Positions 9,070 through 17,713 of a DNA stretch of 64,000 nt are shown here, piece after piece. The translations under genes and the position numbers were made by a program. Each line of letters begins with the position of its first letter. Position 1 is the first letter of the stretch. Origin of the DNA: Roseiflexus castenholzii DSM 13941 (lineage in GTDB: Bacteria; Chloroflexota; Chloroflexia; Chloroflexales; Roseiflexaceae); assembly GCF_000017805.1 (NCBI RefSeq), contig NC_009767.1, positions 3,410,001 through 3,474,000 of the forward strand. The letters are read 5' to 3'. The notes beneath the pieces were generated by a model that was not told the origin of the DNA, did not search any database, and saw only the letters and a list, made by a program, of their open reading frames with translations.

Positions 9070-9142
9070 AGCGGCGATGGGCATATGGGCGGGTCTGAGA
9101 CCTGCCAGTATTCTGCCCCAGAGAGAAGTGGCAAAATAGCAA

Positions 9143-10867
9143 TCACTCCGTCTTCTCGATCACCCGGCGAACGAAATCTTCCAGTTCGTCCGATGGACTC
9201 AGCCCCAACTGACTTCTCAAGGCTGTGGCGCATGCCTGGTACTGGCGCATTGCCAGGTGGCGCAGCCCTTGCGCGGCGTAGCAACCGATGAGCACCCGAT
9301 GCGCGTCTTCATCACAACTATCAACGGAAAGCGCCCGCTGGCTGAGCATGATTGCCATAGGGTAATCTTTTCGTTCCTGATATGTCCGCGCCAACTGGTG
9401 GAGCGCTTCCAGATACGCCGACTGGAAGACGATCCGCCGCTCTTCAACCCAGTCCTCGTAGCGTTCTTCCGCCATGTAGTCACCCTGATACAGATCAATG
9501 GCACGACCATACTCCCGGATTGCACCGCCCATATCCCCGCGGCTCCAGGCGGAACGCGCCGCAGCAATCGCTTCCTCGAACGCATCAGAGTCAACCCAGA
9601 GCGGCACATCAGGCGCAAGCCGATAACAATCGTTGATAAACAGCACCACCGGAACATCTCCTATCACGCGCTTGAATGTCTGACGCAGACAGTAGACTGC
9701 CTGGTGAAGACTGCGGCGCGCCAGTTCCGGTTCTGAATCGGGCCAGAACAATTCGGCAAGGCGCTCTTTCGAGATTGGCGCGTGACGATTGGCGATCAAA
9801 AAACGAAACAGTGACCGCGAACGCACCCCCTCCCACTGATCGATCAGGGTATCGTTGTAGTAGACGCGCAATGTCCCAAAGGTGTACACCGTCAACCCTC
9901 TCACGGGCGATGTCGCTTCAGGCGTCGCCGACACGTCTGATGCCGCTGTCGCGCGCGGCGTTTCGTCCTCTGGAGCATCGGCGGATAGTGATGTTTCGCT
10001 TGCACGCGCCGATTCCTCCACTGGAGCATCGGTTATCGGCGCGTCGCACGCATTCACAGCATGCTCCGCCTTTGCAGGCGGTTCTTCAATCAGGAGCGGA
10101 TCATCAACGAGCAGGTGAGGCGCAGCGGAACGGTTTGGCAGGGCATGAGGCGCGAGAATGGAGCGCCACCAGGCAAGAAAACGCTGCAACAACGACGGCG
10201 AGTGATCGGTCAGCATCGGCGGTGGCGGCGGCAGATCAACATTGATCCATATCCACGCTTCGGGCGCGGACTGACAATGTTCAGCGATATACTCGTGAAT
10301 GGCAAGCAGGTGACGCATGAGTTCGGCACGAACGTCACGAATGGCTGCTTCTCCCTCAGCGCGGTCGATGCGCCCCTGAGCCATCACCTGCTGCCAGCGC
10401 ACGACTTCGGCGCAGAGTTGCGCCGTCGCCGCCAGCAACCCGCCAGGTGGAGCAGCATCCGCCATATCGAGACACAATTGGGCGCGTTGCAGATACGCGC
10501 CGGCCGCGCGATAATCGCCATGCTGCAACGCGATGAGCGCCGCGCGCCACGCCATCAGTCCGCATGCGCGCGGGTCGTCCAGCTGCTCGATGATGGTCAG
10601 TGCGGCGAGCGCGCGCGCCATCGCCAGATGCGCGTGTCCCTGCGACAGATGAATCTCCGCCTGCGCTGCCAGCGCTCGCCACTGCCCATCGGCATCGTTC
10701 GTTGTCCGAAAGACCACCTCCGCCTCGGCAAGCAGACTGAGCGCAACATCCCATTCCTGACGCTGCAACAAATCCAGCGCGCGGCGGTACCTCTGCCAGC
10801 CAGGTCTGTCACGTCCGGCTCGCCGGGAGCGATGTGCAGCAACATGGTTGGAAGAAGTCATACGCAC
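9143..10867 (-). CDS. Transcriptional regulator with winged-helix and BTAD domains
   Basis: 574 residues. Residues 1-250 are helical and TPR-like (LSLLAEAEVVFR, WRALAAQAEIHLSQGHAHLA). Around 325-420 is an OmpR/SARP-type winged helix beginning GLTVYTFGTLRVYYND, with the DNA-reading stretch HAPISKERLAELFWPDSE. From about 430 the bacterial transcriptional activator domain follows (DAFEEAIAAARSAWSRGD through VLIGCYAAQGLRHLAMRQY). The inverted order (TPR-like first) differs from Streptomyces SARPs but is common in Chloroflexota. The target is unknown; it converges on the peptidase cassette. Confidence 0.85.
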   Translation of the reverse strand: MRMTSSNHVAAHRSRRAGRDRPGWQRYRRALDLLQRQEWDVALSLLAEAEVVFRTTNDADGQWRALAAQAEIHLSQGHAHLAMARALAALTIIEQLDDPRACGLMAWRAALIALQHGDYRAAGAYLQRAQLCLDMADAAPPGGLLAATAQLCAEVVRWQQVMAQGRIDRAEGEAAIRDVRAELMRHLLAIHEYIAEHCQSAPEAWIWINVDLPPPPPMLTDHSPSLLQRFLAWWRSILAPHALPNRSAAPHLLVDDPLLIEEPPAKAEHAVNACDAPITDAPVEESARASETSLSADAPEDETPRATAASDVSATPEATSPVRGLTVYTFGTLRVYYNDTLIDQWEGVRSRSLFRFLIANRHAPISKERLAELFWPDSEPELARRSLHQAVYCLRQTFKRVIGDVPVVLFINDCYRLAPDVPLWVDSDAFEEAIAAARSAWSRGDMGGAIREYGRAIDLYQGDYMAEERYEDWVEERRIVFQSAYLEALHQLARTYQERKDYPMAIMLSQRALSVDSCDEDAHRVLIGCYAAQGLRHLAMRQYQACATALRSQLGLSPSDELEDFVRRVIEKTE

Positions 10868-11406
10868 TCTTTTCGTGAGGTTCCGAGTCGTCAGAGCCGG
10901 TTGTTACGAATCATTGAATAAGCCTGCGCCGACACGGGCTGCGCGAAAGCACGGAGGCGCGAAAACCGGGCAGAACGGAACCAGTGGATATGCCCCGGTT
11001 CAGGCGTACACCCTGTCGCAGACGGGGCAAGCGAGGAGGGAGCGGACATCTGCAACAGAGAGGGTGCAGCATCTCTCTGCATGTAGTATAACGCAGCCCC
11101 TCGCAAAATCAACGTTGAAGTTTGGTTAGAGTGCAGGTGCTCAGGCGCACCCACACGTGTGGGAACGTTGGGAGACGGCAGGGACGACCTGGTGGGGGAC
11201 GGCAGGGGCGACCCGGTGAGGAACAGCCGCGGGCACAGCGCTGATCTCCCCTCTCCCGCATGCGGGAGAGGGGCAGGGGGTGAGGGGCAAACGGCGCATC
11301 CCAGCACCATGCACGCCCGCTCGTCTCATGCGTGCGGTCCGCTCTTGAACCGGGAGACGGCAGGGACGACCCGATGGGTCGCCCTACGAGGGTACGAAGC
11401 ATCCTT
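10868..11406. other. Intergenic region with dispersed repeats
   Basis: No gene supported. It separates the BTAD regulator from the galE-side MITE. It contains GGGACGACCCGGTGG-like direct repeats (11180-11220 and 11350-11380) and a CTCTCCCGC palindrome copy (11246-11292). Short frames here have no RBS or recognisable product. Confidence 0.6.
11246..11292. repeat. Dispersed palindromic repeat, CTCTCCCGC/GCGGGAGAG type, copy 3
   Basis: CCCCTCTCCCGCATGCGGGA followed by GAGGGGCAGGGGGTGAGGGG. Same family as 2278-2325 and 4806-4851. Confidence 0.8.
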
Positions 11407-11599
11407 ATACCAATGACGATTGAAGATGCCGCATGCGTGTCATGCCGCGCGCAGCGACTTGTCATTCCGAGCGCAGCGACTTGTCATTCCGAGCGTAGCG
11501 ACTTGTCATTCCGAGCGCAGCGAGGAATCGAAGCGGGTCGCGCACGACCCCGCGCGCTGCGCGGGGTGACCATGCCGGATGTTCACAGGCAATTGGTAT
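11407..11599 (+). mobile_element. MITE-like element, copy C, abutting the galE stop codon
   Basis: ATACCAATGACGATTGAAGA at the left and CAATTGGTAT at the right. The body has four degenerate TCATTCCGAGCGCAGCGACT units and the GGGTCG/CGACCC hairpin. Its last base (11599) is the final base of the galE TAA stop on the opposite strand. Confidence 0.75.
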
Positions 11600-12588
11600 T
11601 ACCCCTGCCGACGATACCCGTGCGGATGGCGGCGATGCCATTCCCAGGCGCTGCCAATGATCTGCTCCAGGTCCGGAAAGCGAGGAGTCCACCCAAGTTC
11701 GCGGCGGATCGTCTCGGACGACGCGATCAGCACTGCCGGATCGCCGGGTCGACGCGGACCAAACTCGTAGGGGATGGGATGACCGGTCACCTGCCGGGCA
11801 GTCTCGACGACTTCGAGATTGGTGAACCCATTGCCATTGCCCAGGTTATACTTGCGGCTGCCCAGGCGATCAAGCGCCTCGAGCGCCAGAATGTGCGCCT
11901 GCGCCAGATCGAGGACGTGGATGTAATCGCGCACACAGGTGCCATCTTTCGTTGGGTAATCGTTGCCGAAGATGACCACTTTCTCGCGCTGACCGAGCGC
12001 CACCTGCAACACAATCGGGATCAGGTGCAGTTCCGGTTCGTGGTGTTCGCCGCGGTCGGGAGTGCCGCCTGCCGCGTTGAAGTAGCGCAGGCATGCGTAT
12101 TTCAGACCATAGATCCGTTCAAACCAGAAGAGCATTCGTTCGATGAAATATTTCGATTCGCCGTAGGGCGAACCCGGCACAATACGCTCATCCGCATCGA
12201 TCGGAATGATGACCGGGTCGTCGAACAGATTGGCAGTGGAAGAGAGAATGAAGCGTCCGACGCCGTTGGCGACGGCATGTTCCAGCAGATTTGCTGCTGC
12301 AACCAGATTGTCGCGCAGATACTTGAGCGGCTGTTGCATGCTTTCGCCAACCAATGTAAACGACGCAAAGTGCATGATGCCATCGAAGCCACGGTGCTGC
12401 TGAAACAGGCGCACAACTGCATCGGAGTCGCGCAGATCGCCTTCGACGAAGGCGGCATCGGCGGGAACGGCTTCCCGATGACCCTGATAGAGATTGTCGA
12501 AGACCACAACCTCGTGGCCTGCGGCAAGGAGTTCTGCGGCGCAAATACTGCCAATATAGCCAGCGCCGCCGGTAACGAGGATTTTCAA
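11599..12588 (-). CDS. galE: UDP-glucose 4-epimerase
   Basis: 329 residues. It interconverts UDP-glucose and UDP-galactose with bound NAD in the cytoplasm. The Rossmann motif LKILVTGGAGYIGS opens the protein, and FILSSTANLF and the catalytic YGESKYFIERM (Tyr-x3-Lys) follow, with length usual for the family. The start is the TTG at 12588: GGGAGG lies 6 bases upstream and the NAD motif begins directly, whereas the open frame to 12696 adds 36 unrelated residues. The TAA stop shares its last base with MITE-like copy C. Confidence 0.93.
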   Translation of the reverse strand: MKILVTGGAGYIGSICAAELLAAGHEVVVFDNLYQGHREAVPADAAFVEGDLRDSDAVVRLFQQHRGFDGIMHFASFTLVGESMQQPLKYLRDNLVAAANLLEHAVANGVGRFILSSTANLFDDPVIIPIDADERIVPGSPYGESKYFIERMLFWFERIYGLKYACLRYFNAAGGTPDRGEHHEPELHLIPIVLQVALGQREKVVIFGNDYPTKDGTCVRDYIHVLDLAQAHILALEALDRLGSRKYNLGNGNGFTNLEVVETARQVTGHPIPYEFGPRRPGDPAVLIASSETIRRELGWTPRFPDLEQIIGSAWEWHRRHPHGYRRQG

Positions 12589-12716
12589 GATGAACCTCCC
12601 TGGTGTGGCGCCGGATGGCAGCGCCAGGTCCAAGCGATGATGACGATCCTGCAACGCTCGGGCGAGGCAGCGACACATCCTGCCGCACCCGGGCATTCCT
12701 AGTATAATACCAATGA

Positions 12717-12856
12717 CGATTGAAGATGCGGCATTCGTGTCATTCCGAGCCCTTCGCTTCGCTCAGGGTAAACGCAGCGCGGAATCGGCGCGGGTCGCGC
12801 ACGACCCCTCGCGCTGCTCGGGGTGACCATGCCGGATGGTCACAGGTCATTCGTAT
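12717..12856 (+). mobile_element. MITE-like element, copy D
   Basis: ATACCAATGACGATTGAAGA at the left; the right end is mutated to ATTCGTAT. The body carries the CCCTTCGCTTCGCTCAGGGT variant block seen also in copies F and G, in place of the 22-bp tandem units. It sits upstream of galE. Confidence 0.75.
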
Positions 12857-13304
12857 AACCACTTTACCGTTGAGGTCAACGCCGGTGCTGCCGCCTGAAG
12901 CGGCGATTGGGGCAAATCCCCGAAATTGACGCAGCGGTGATGTCATGGCTGCGACAGGCGCTGGTGGATAGCGTCCCGCTGCCCCGGGGCATATGACGTG
13001 TGGGCATGAGCCTGCACTCCTGTGCAAAGCGTGAGCATCCACCCACAACGGTTGGGGGAAGCAATGCCGCCGGTCGCCCAAAACGGCGGTTCGGGGGCAG
13101 CCCCCGAAAAGGAAAAGCGGCGGCGGAATGGTCTCAGCACGCGCCAACGCCCGGCGCCCCGCCGCCCCGGGGCGCCGCACATCGCGCCTGCACGCCAAGG
13201 AAGAGCATGAACAGTTACCCACAATAAAGGAATGTACAACATGGCTCTTTTATGCTATCCTATGCAAAGGTAGCTACGACACTGCTCCGTTCAGGAACAT
13301 TGCC
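12857..13304. other. Intergenic region, no gene recognised
   Basis: GC-rich DNA with several short inverted repeats (for example GGGGGCAGCCCCCG at about 13094). No frame has an RBS plus a recognisable product. The last 60 bases are AT-richer and hold TATGCT/TATCCT -10-like boxes (about 13252-13262) that could serve the gene at 13305. Confidence 0.5.
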
Positions 13305-13736
13305 ATGACCATTACTGATCGTATGCTCATCGGTGCAATTGCCAGCAATCCTGCCGATTTCAACGGAGCTGGCGAGTACCGTTGCTGTCGGACGTGCATG
13401 GTAATCTACTTTACTTCAGCAAAAAATCCTGATACCACTCACAAAGGACACGACACATTTGCCCTTCCTGCGCTCAACCCCGATGGATCTGGAAAACTGG
13501 TGCGCGCATTCCAGCGCTATATTGAACGCTGGACACCGGAGCGACGCGAGCAGTTGGAGCGTTTTGCACAGCGCAAAGGGTGGGATATGGCGATGGAGCT
13601 GAAGTACGGCGGCGGAGCGCTCGAAGATCACGAGGCAGCCGAATGGCAGGAGATTGTCAACGCCAGGCTCGAGCAGTTAATGCGTCAGGCGCGCCAGCAG
13701 ATCGAAACCGGCGCACCCACGCCACAATCAAAATAG
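13305..13736 (+). CDS. Hypothetical helical protein
   Basis: 143 residues from the ATG at 13305, preceded by CAGGAAC; the frame upstream translates non-conserved GC-rich DNA. Features are a Cys-Cys-x-x-Cys cluster (YRCCRTCMV) near the N-terminus and a charged helical C-terminal half (WTPERREQLERFAQRKGW, ARLEQLMRQARQQIE). I do not recognise the family. Its 3' end overlaps the 3' end of the convergent CpXC gene by 9 bases. Confidence 0.6.
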   Translation: MTITDRMLIGAIASNPADFNGAGEYRCCRTCMVIYFTSAKNPDTTHKGHDTFALPALNPDGSGKLVRAFQRYIERWTPERREQLERFAQRKGWDMAMELKYGGGALEDHEAAEWQEIVNARLEQLMRQARQQIETGAPTPQSK

Positions 13737-15059
13737 CATCACGCTGGCTTCGCGTGCCAACTGACGCAGGCGATCCCCCGCAGGCTTGCGCCCGTTCTGG
13801 TCCATCTGATCCGCAAGTTCGTTCAGGTGTTTGACAAAGGCAGGCGTAATCATCGCTGGATTCTGGCGCAGCAGTTGTGCGGCGCTCTGCGGCGTCTCCG
13901 CCTGGAGCAACTGGCTGATGAACCGATCTTCGGGCGATAACGATTCCTCGACGATGCTGGTTGCCAGGTGTTCAATGGCGCGCAAGCGTTCCGCCAGTTG
14001 AACCTGCCCACTGCGTTCTGCCGCCGCCAGATTCGACTGCAACACCAGCATGAATGCTTCGTTGATCTGATCGCTGCGTTCGCGCAGCACACGCTCTGGC
14101 GCCGCCGCATCGAGCGCCGCGCGCAACAGGTTCGCCCCAGCGTCGAACAATGCCTGCGCCTCACGATCCATCCGCTCGACCGTTTCGAGAATAACGCTGC
14201 GCCGGGCTGTCAGGCGCTCTGCTGTCGCATGATCGCCAGCCTGCTCCGCCTGCTCGATGCGCGACGTCCATTCCTCGAAGAAACTATAGTCGATGACCGG
14301 GCGCAATTCGGCGATCACTCCTTCCAGGTCATCGTCGCTGGCGGCAATCAACCGCTCAACCGCCTCCGTTGTTGCCACATCAGGCATCTCGCTCAATGTC
14401 TCGTCGCCCGTGCCGGTGAAACCGATCAGTTCCGCAAGGCGATGACGCAGCGCCAGCAGCAGTTGCGCCGAATCGTTGCGCCCGACCTGTCGACTGGCAG
14501 CGATAAAGGTATCGAGCGTGGCGAAAAACTCATCGTTGATCTCGCTGCGGCGCTGGTTGACAAGCGCGGCAAGCGCATCGTCGCCGCGTTCGGCGGCTTC
14601 GGCAAGACGACCGATCAAATCGACACGTTGACGCTGTGCTTCAATTGTCTCGCGCGATACGCCATCCGCCTCGAGGACGGCATCGATCAGCGAGTTAAGT
14701 GTTAGAAAGCGGCGTGGCGCAAGCAAATAGCCACGCGGCGCGTTGGGTGGCAGGGTGCGCATGATGAGCGACGTGGCATCGCCGATGAAACGTTCCTGCT
14801 CTTCCTGGCGGGTGTTGAGTTGCTGCGGAATATGCACGAGCGCCAGTTGTTTGGCGGCATCGTGGTAGAACAACGGTGCGCTGATCATGATCGCCATGCC
14901 GCAGTTCGGGCACATGGCCAGGTTCAATTGCCCGGCGATCAGACGCGCTTTCAGTTCGGGGTGCTGCGCATCGACAATCGTGACAACAGACGCGCGCAAT
15001 GATGCACGACATGATGGACAGGTCAACTGGATCGCCTGTGATGATGGACCGGTGGTCAC
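13728..15059 (-). CDS. CpXC-domain protein
   Basis: 443 residues from the GTG at 15059 (CTGAAAGGGCTTC upstream); the open frame to 15386 has no domain content. Residues 12-120 match the CpXC zinc-ribbon module: IQLTCPSCRASLRAS, then LNLAMCPNCGMAIMISAPLF and LALVHIPQQLNTRQEEQER. The rest is a long helical repeat region (SEINDEFFATLDTFIAASRQ and similar), probably a solenoid. Function is unknown for the family. It is tail-to-tail with the gene at 13305 and divergent from cysK. Confidence 0.75.
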   Translation of the reverse strand: MTTGPSSQAIQLTCPSCRASLRASVVTIVDAQHPELKARLIAGQLNLAMCPNCGMAIMISAPLFYHDAAKQLALVHIPQQLNTRQEEQERFIGDATSLIMRTLPPNAPRGYLLAPRRFLTLNSLIDAVLEADGVSRETIEAQRQRVDLIGRLAEAAERGDDALAALVNQRRSEINDEFFATLDTFIAASRQVGRNDSAQLLLALRHRLAELIGFTGTGDETLSEMPDVATTEAVERLIAASDDDLEGVIAELRPVIDYSFFEEWTSRIEQAEQAGDHATAERLTARRSVILETVERMDREAQALFDAGANLLRAALDAAAPERVLRERSDQINEAFMLVLQSNLAAAERSGQVQLAERLRAIEHLATSIVEESLSPEDRFISQLLQAETPQSAAQLLRQNPAMITPAFVKHLNELADQMDQNGRKPAGDRLRQLAREASVMLF

Positions 15060-15401
15060 ACGAAGCCCTTTCAGAATCGCGCGCGCCGGATGCACCGGCG
15101 CGATGGATAACCATTCTTCAGTATTATAGCACGGATTGTACACTGGTGCTTTCGTATCCGGGGGCGTGCATGATGTGTCAGGCGCCACGGGGTGACCCCT
15201 GACCTCCTCGCCGCCAATGCCGCAATCCCGACCGGCGGCATACGCGCGGACAAACGCCCACCAGCCCCGGAGAGGCTTGCACGATCGCAGCCAGACCTTT
15301 AGCCCGATGGCTCCCGCCCTCCGATTCCCCTTGACGGGCGCGATTATGGGGCGTATACTCCTAATGTTACGCAACAAAAGCAACAAATGAAAGAGGAACC
15401 C
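15060..15401. other. Divergent intergenic region upstream of cysK
   Basis: It holds the start region of the CpXC gene and the cysK promoter (15331-15359). I see no riboswitch or leader peptide. Confidence 0.5.
15331..15359 (+). promoter_or_regulatory. Sigma-70-type promoter of cysK
   Basis: TTGACG (15331-15336), a 17-bp spacer and TATACT (15354-15359). Predicted transcription start about 15366, giving a leader of about 36 bases to the ATG at 15402. Confidence 0.8.
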
Positions 15402-16331
15402 ATGCGCATCTATGGCAGCATTACCGAACTAGTAGGCAACACACCGCTTGTGCGCCTGAACCGGGTGAATGATACCCACGCCACGGTGGTCGCCAAACTC
15501 GAATGGTTCAACCCGGCCGGCAGCGTCAAAGACCGCATCGGGCTGGCGATGATCGAAGCCGCCGAGCGCGACGGCATCATCCGTCCCGGCGAGACGGTGA
15601 TCGTCGAGCCGACGAGTGGCAACACCGGCATCGGGCTGGCGTTCGTGGCGGCGGCGAAAGGATATAAGGTCATTCTGACCATGCCCGAGACGATGAGCAT
15701 CGAACGGCGCAAACTGTTGCGTGGCTTTGGCGCCGAGTTGGTGCTGACGCCTGGCGCCGAGGGTATGCGGGGCGCGATTGCGCAGGCGGAAGCCATCGCC
15801 GCGGAATTACCGAACGCCTGGATTCCACAGCAGTTCAAGAATCCTGCCAACCCCGAAATCCACCGCCGCACGACTGCCGAGGAACTGTGGCGCGACACCG
15901 ATGGGCAGATCGACATTCTGGTCTCTGGCGTCGGCACCGGCGGAACGCTGACCGGTGTATCGGAGGTGATCAAGCCGCGCAAGCCGTCATTCTATGTCGT
16001 TGCCGTGGAACCTGAAGCGTCGCCGGTGCTGTCGGGGGGCAAGCCCGGTCCGCACAAGATTCAGGGAATTGGCGCAGGGTTTGTGCCCGATGTGCTCAAT
16101 ACCAACGCCTATGACGAGGTCTTTCGCGTGTCGAATGAGCACGCTTTTGAGATGGCGCGTCGCCTGGCACGCGAAGAAGGGCTGATGGTCGGCATCAGTT
16201 CTGGCGCGGCGGCGTATGCGGCGCTGGAGATTGCTCGCCGTTCCGAAAATGCCGGTAAACTGATCGTTTTCATCTCTGCATCGAATGGTGAACGCTATCT
16301 GAGCACGCCGCTGTACGGCGATGATGTCTAG
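15402..16331 (+). CDS. cysK: Cysteine synthase (O-acetylserine sulfhydrylase)
   Basis: 309 residues. A PLP enzyme that makes cysteine from O-acetylserine and sulfide. The N-terminus MRIYGSITELVGNTPLVRLN is typical, with PLP lysine Lys43 in NPAGSVKDRIG, phosphate-binding loop SGVGTGGTLTGV and asparagine-loop EPTSGNTGIGLAF. The ATG at 15402 is chosen over 15387 because GAAAGAGGAACCC is correctly spaced before it. It is driven by the promoter at 15331. CysK and CysM cannot be separated with certainty by eye. Confidence 0.95.
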   Translation: MRIYGSITELVGNTPLVRLNRVNDTHATVVAKLEWFNPAGSVKDRIGLAMIEAAERDGIIRPGETVIVEPTSGNTGIGLAFVAAAKGYKVILTMPETMSIERRKLLRGFGAELVLTPGAEGMRGAIAQAEAIAAELPNAWIPQQFKNPANPEIHRRTTAEELWRDTDGQIDILVSGVGTGGTLTGVSEVIKPRKPSFYVVAVEPEASPVLSGGKPGPHKIQGIGAGFVPDVLNTNAYDEVFRVSNEHAFEMARRLAREEGLMVGISSGAAAYAALEIARRSENAGKLIVFISASNGERYLSTPLYGDDV

Positions 16332-16567
16332 AGCCAATCTCTGACGAGAGTGATGCAGCCGCCTCACGAACGAGTCGCTCGACGGCTCTTTTGCCTTTGT
16401 AGCAGGCTGAAGCCTGCGCTGGGTGAGCGAAGGCAGCACCTTCGCCCACTCAATCGCCCTTTACAAGGTGAGTTTTCCAACCCACAAAGAGTGACCCGAC
16501 CGTTTTGGGTTTCAGTGCGTAGAGTCCATTTAGACGATAATAATCAAACCGGCAGACAGTTCGTGCG

Positions 16568-17515
16568 ATGGGAACGGAAATGCACAAGATACCATCTTCC
16601 GAAATTACACCCGAACATATCTACCGCTCACGGCGCCGGTTTCTGCGCGGAATCGGCGCGCTGACGCTCGCAGGGTTGGGCGTTGCGGCCTGCGGCGACA
16701 CGGCGAACCAGACGCCGGCGCTCACACCAGGACCGGTCTCCCGACAGACTGATGAGCGTGGTGATCCGCTCAACACCTATGAGCAGATCACCACGTACAA
16801 CAATTTCTATGAATTCACCACGCAAAAGGAGGGTGTGGCGCACCTAGCGCGCAACTTCCGCACTTCGCCGTGGACGGTCAGCATCGGTGGGCTGGTGCAC
16901 AAACCGCAGACCATTGCCATTGAAGACCTTCTGAAGCGCTACCCGTCGGAAGAGCGCATTTACCGCCTGCGTTGCGTCGAGGGGTGGTCGATGGTTATCC
17001 CATGGCTCGGTTTCCCATTACACAAACTGCTGGCAGATGTCGAGCCAATGGCGAATGCGCGCTATGTGCGCTTTGAGACGCTCTACGACCCGGATCAGAT
17101 GCCGGGTCAGCGCGACCGCTGGTACGCATGGCCCTATGTCGAAGGATTGCGCCTCGACGAAGCCATGCACGATCTGACCATCCTCAGCACAGGATTGTAC
17201 GGTAATGTGCTTCTGCCGCAGAACGGCGCGCCGCTCCGTCTCGTCGTTCCGTGGAAGTACGGGTTTAAGAGCATTAAGTCGATAGTTGCCATCGATCTGG
17301 TCGCCGAACAACCAACATCATTGTGGATGGCAGCCGCGCCGCACGAATATGGGTTCTACGCCAACGTCAACCCCAATGTGCCGCACCCGCGCTGGTCGCA
17401 GGCGACTGAACGACGCATCGGTGAGTTCGAGCGCCGCCCAACGTTGCTGTTCAACGGCTATGCCGATCAGGTGGCGCACCTCTACGCCGGAATGGATTTG
17501 CGGGTGAACTATTGA
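16568..17515 (+). CDS. msrP: Protein-methionine-sulfoxide reductase catalytic subunit, Mo-cofactor enzyme
   Basis: 315 residues. Residues 21-28 (SRRRFLRG) followed by a hydrophobic stretch and AACG form a twin-arginine signal, so the protein is exported folded with its cofactor. LARNFRTSPWTVSIGGLVHK and the Mo-ligand Cys136 in RLRCVEGWSMVIPW mark the YedY/MsrP branch of the sulfite-oxidase fold. MsrP repairs oxidised methionines in exported proteins. The usual haem membrane partner msrQ is not adjacent. The start could also be the ATG at 16580. A GGGCGCG/CGCGCCC stem lies just after the stop. Confidence 0.88.
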   Translation: MGTEMHKIPSSEITPEHIYRSRRRFLRGIGALTLAGLGVAACGDTANQTPALTPGPVSRQTDERGDPLNTYEQITTYNNFYEFTTQKEGVAHLARNFRTSPWTVSIGGLVHKPQTIAIEDLLKRYPSEERIYRLRCVEGWSMVIPWLGFPLHKLLADVEPMANARYVRFETLYDPDQMPGQRDRWYAWPYVEGLRLDEAMHDLTILSTGLYGNVLLPQNGAPLRLVVPWKYGFKSIKSIVAIDLVAEQPTSLWMAAAPHEYGFYANVNPNVPHPRWSQATERRIGEFERRPTLLFNGYADQVAHLYAGMDLRVNY

Positions 17516-17523
17516 ACCAAAAA

Positions 17524-17544
17524 GGGCGCGTCAGCGGCGCGCCC
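17524..17544 (+). terminator. GC hairpin after msrP, possible terminator
   Basis: GGGCGCG and CGCGCCC arms around TCAGCGG, 9 bases after the msrP stop. There is no U-run, so intrinsic termination is uncertain. Confidence 0.4.
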
Positions 17545-17696
17545 GCAAATGGCGCTCTGGAAGAACGCCACCCTTGAAGTGTGCGCCGGGTCGAATGTGC
17601 GCCTTGCTCGACATGTCTGAGTCCGTCTCACTCTGCGCAAGCCCGCATTTATCTCCACGCACATTCATTCTCATAGCGCCCACCTCCCTTCTCGTC

Positions 17697-17702
17697 TATA
17701 CT
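17697..17702 (+). promoter_or_regulatory. -10 box next to the ATPase start codon (near-leaderless)
   Basis: TATACT ends 11 bases before the ATG at 17714, so transcription would begin about 5 bases before the start codon. No clear -35 and no RBS are present. Confidence 0.5.
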
Positions 17703-17713
17703 GTCCCCCGGAC

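Noticed and set aside
12943..13242. Candidate small proteins in the 12.9-13.2 kb intergenic DNA
   Set aside because: No RBS, no recognisable motif, and composition like the surrounding repeat-derived sequence.
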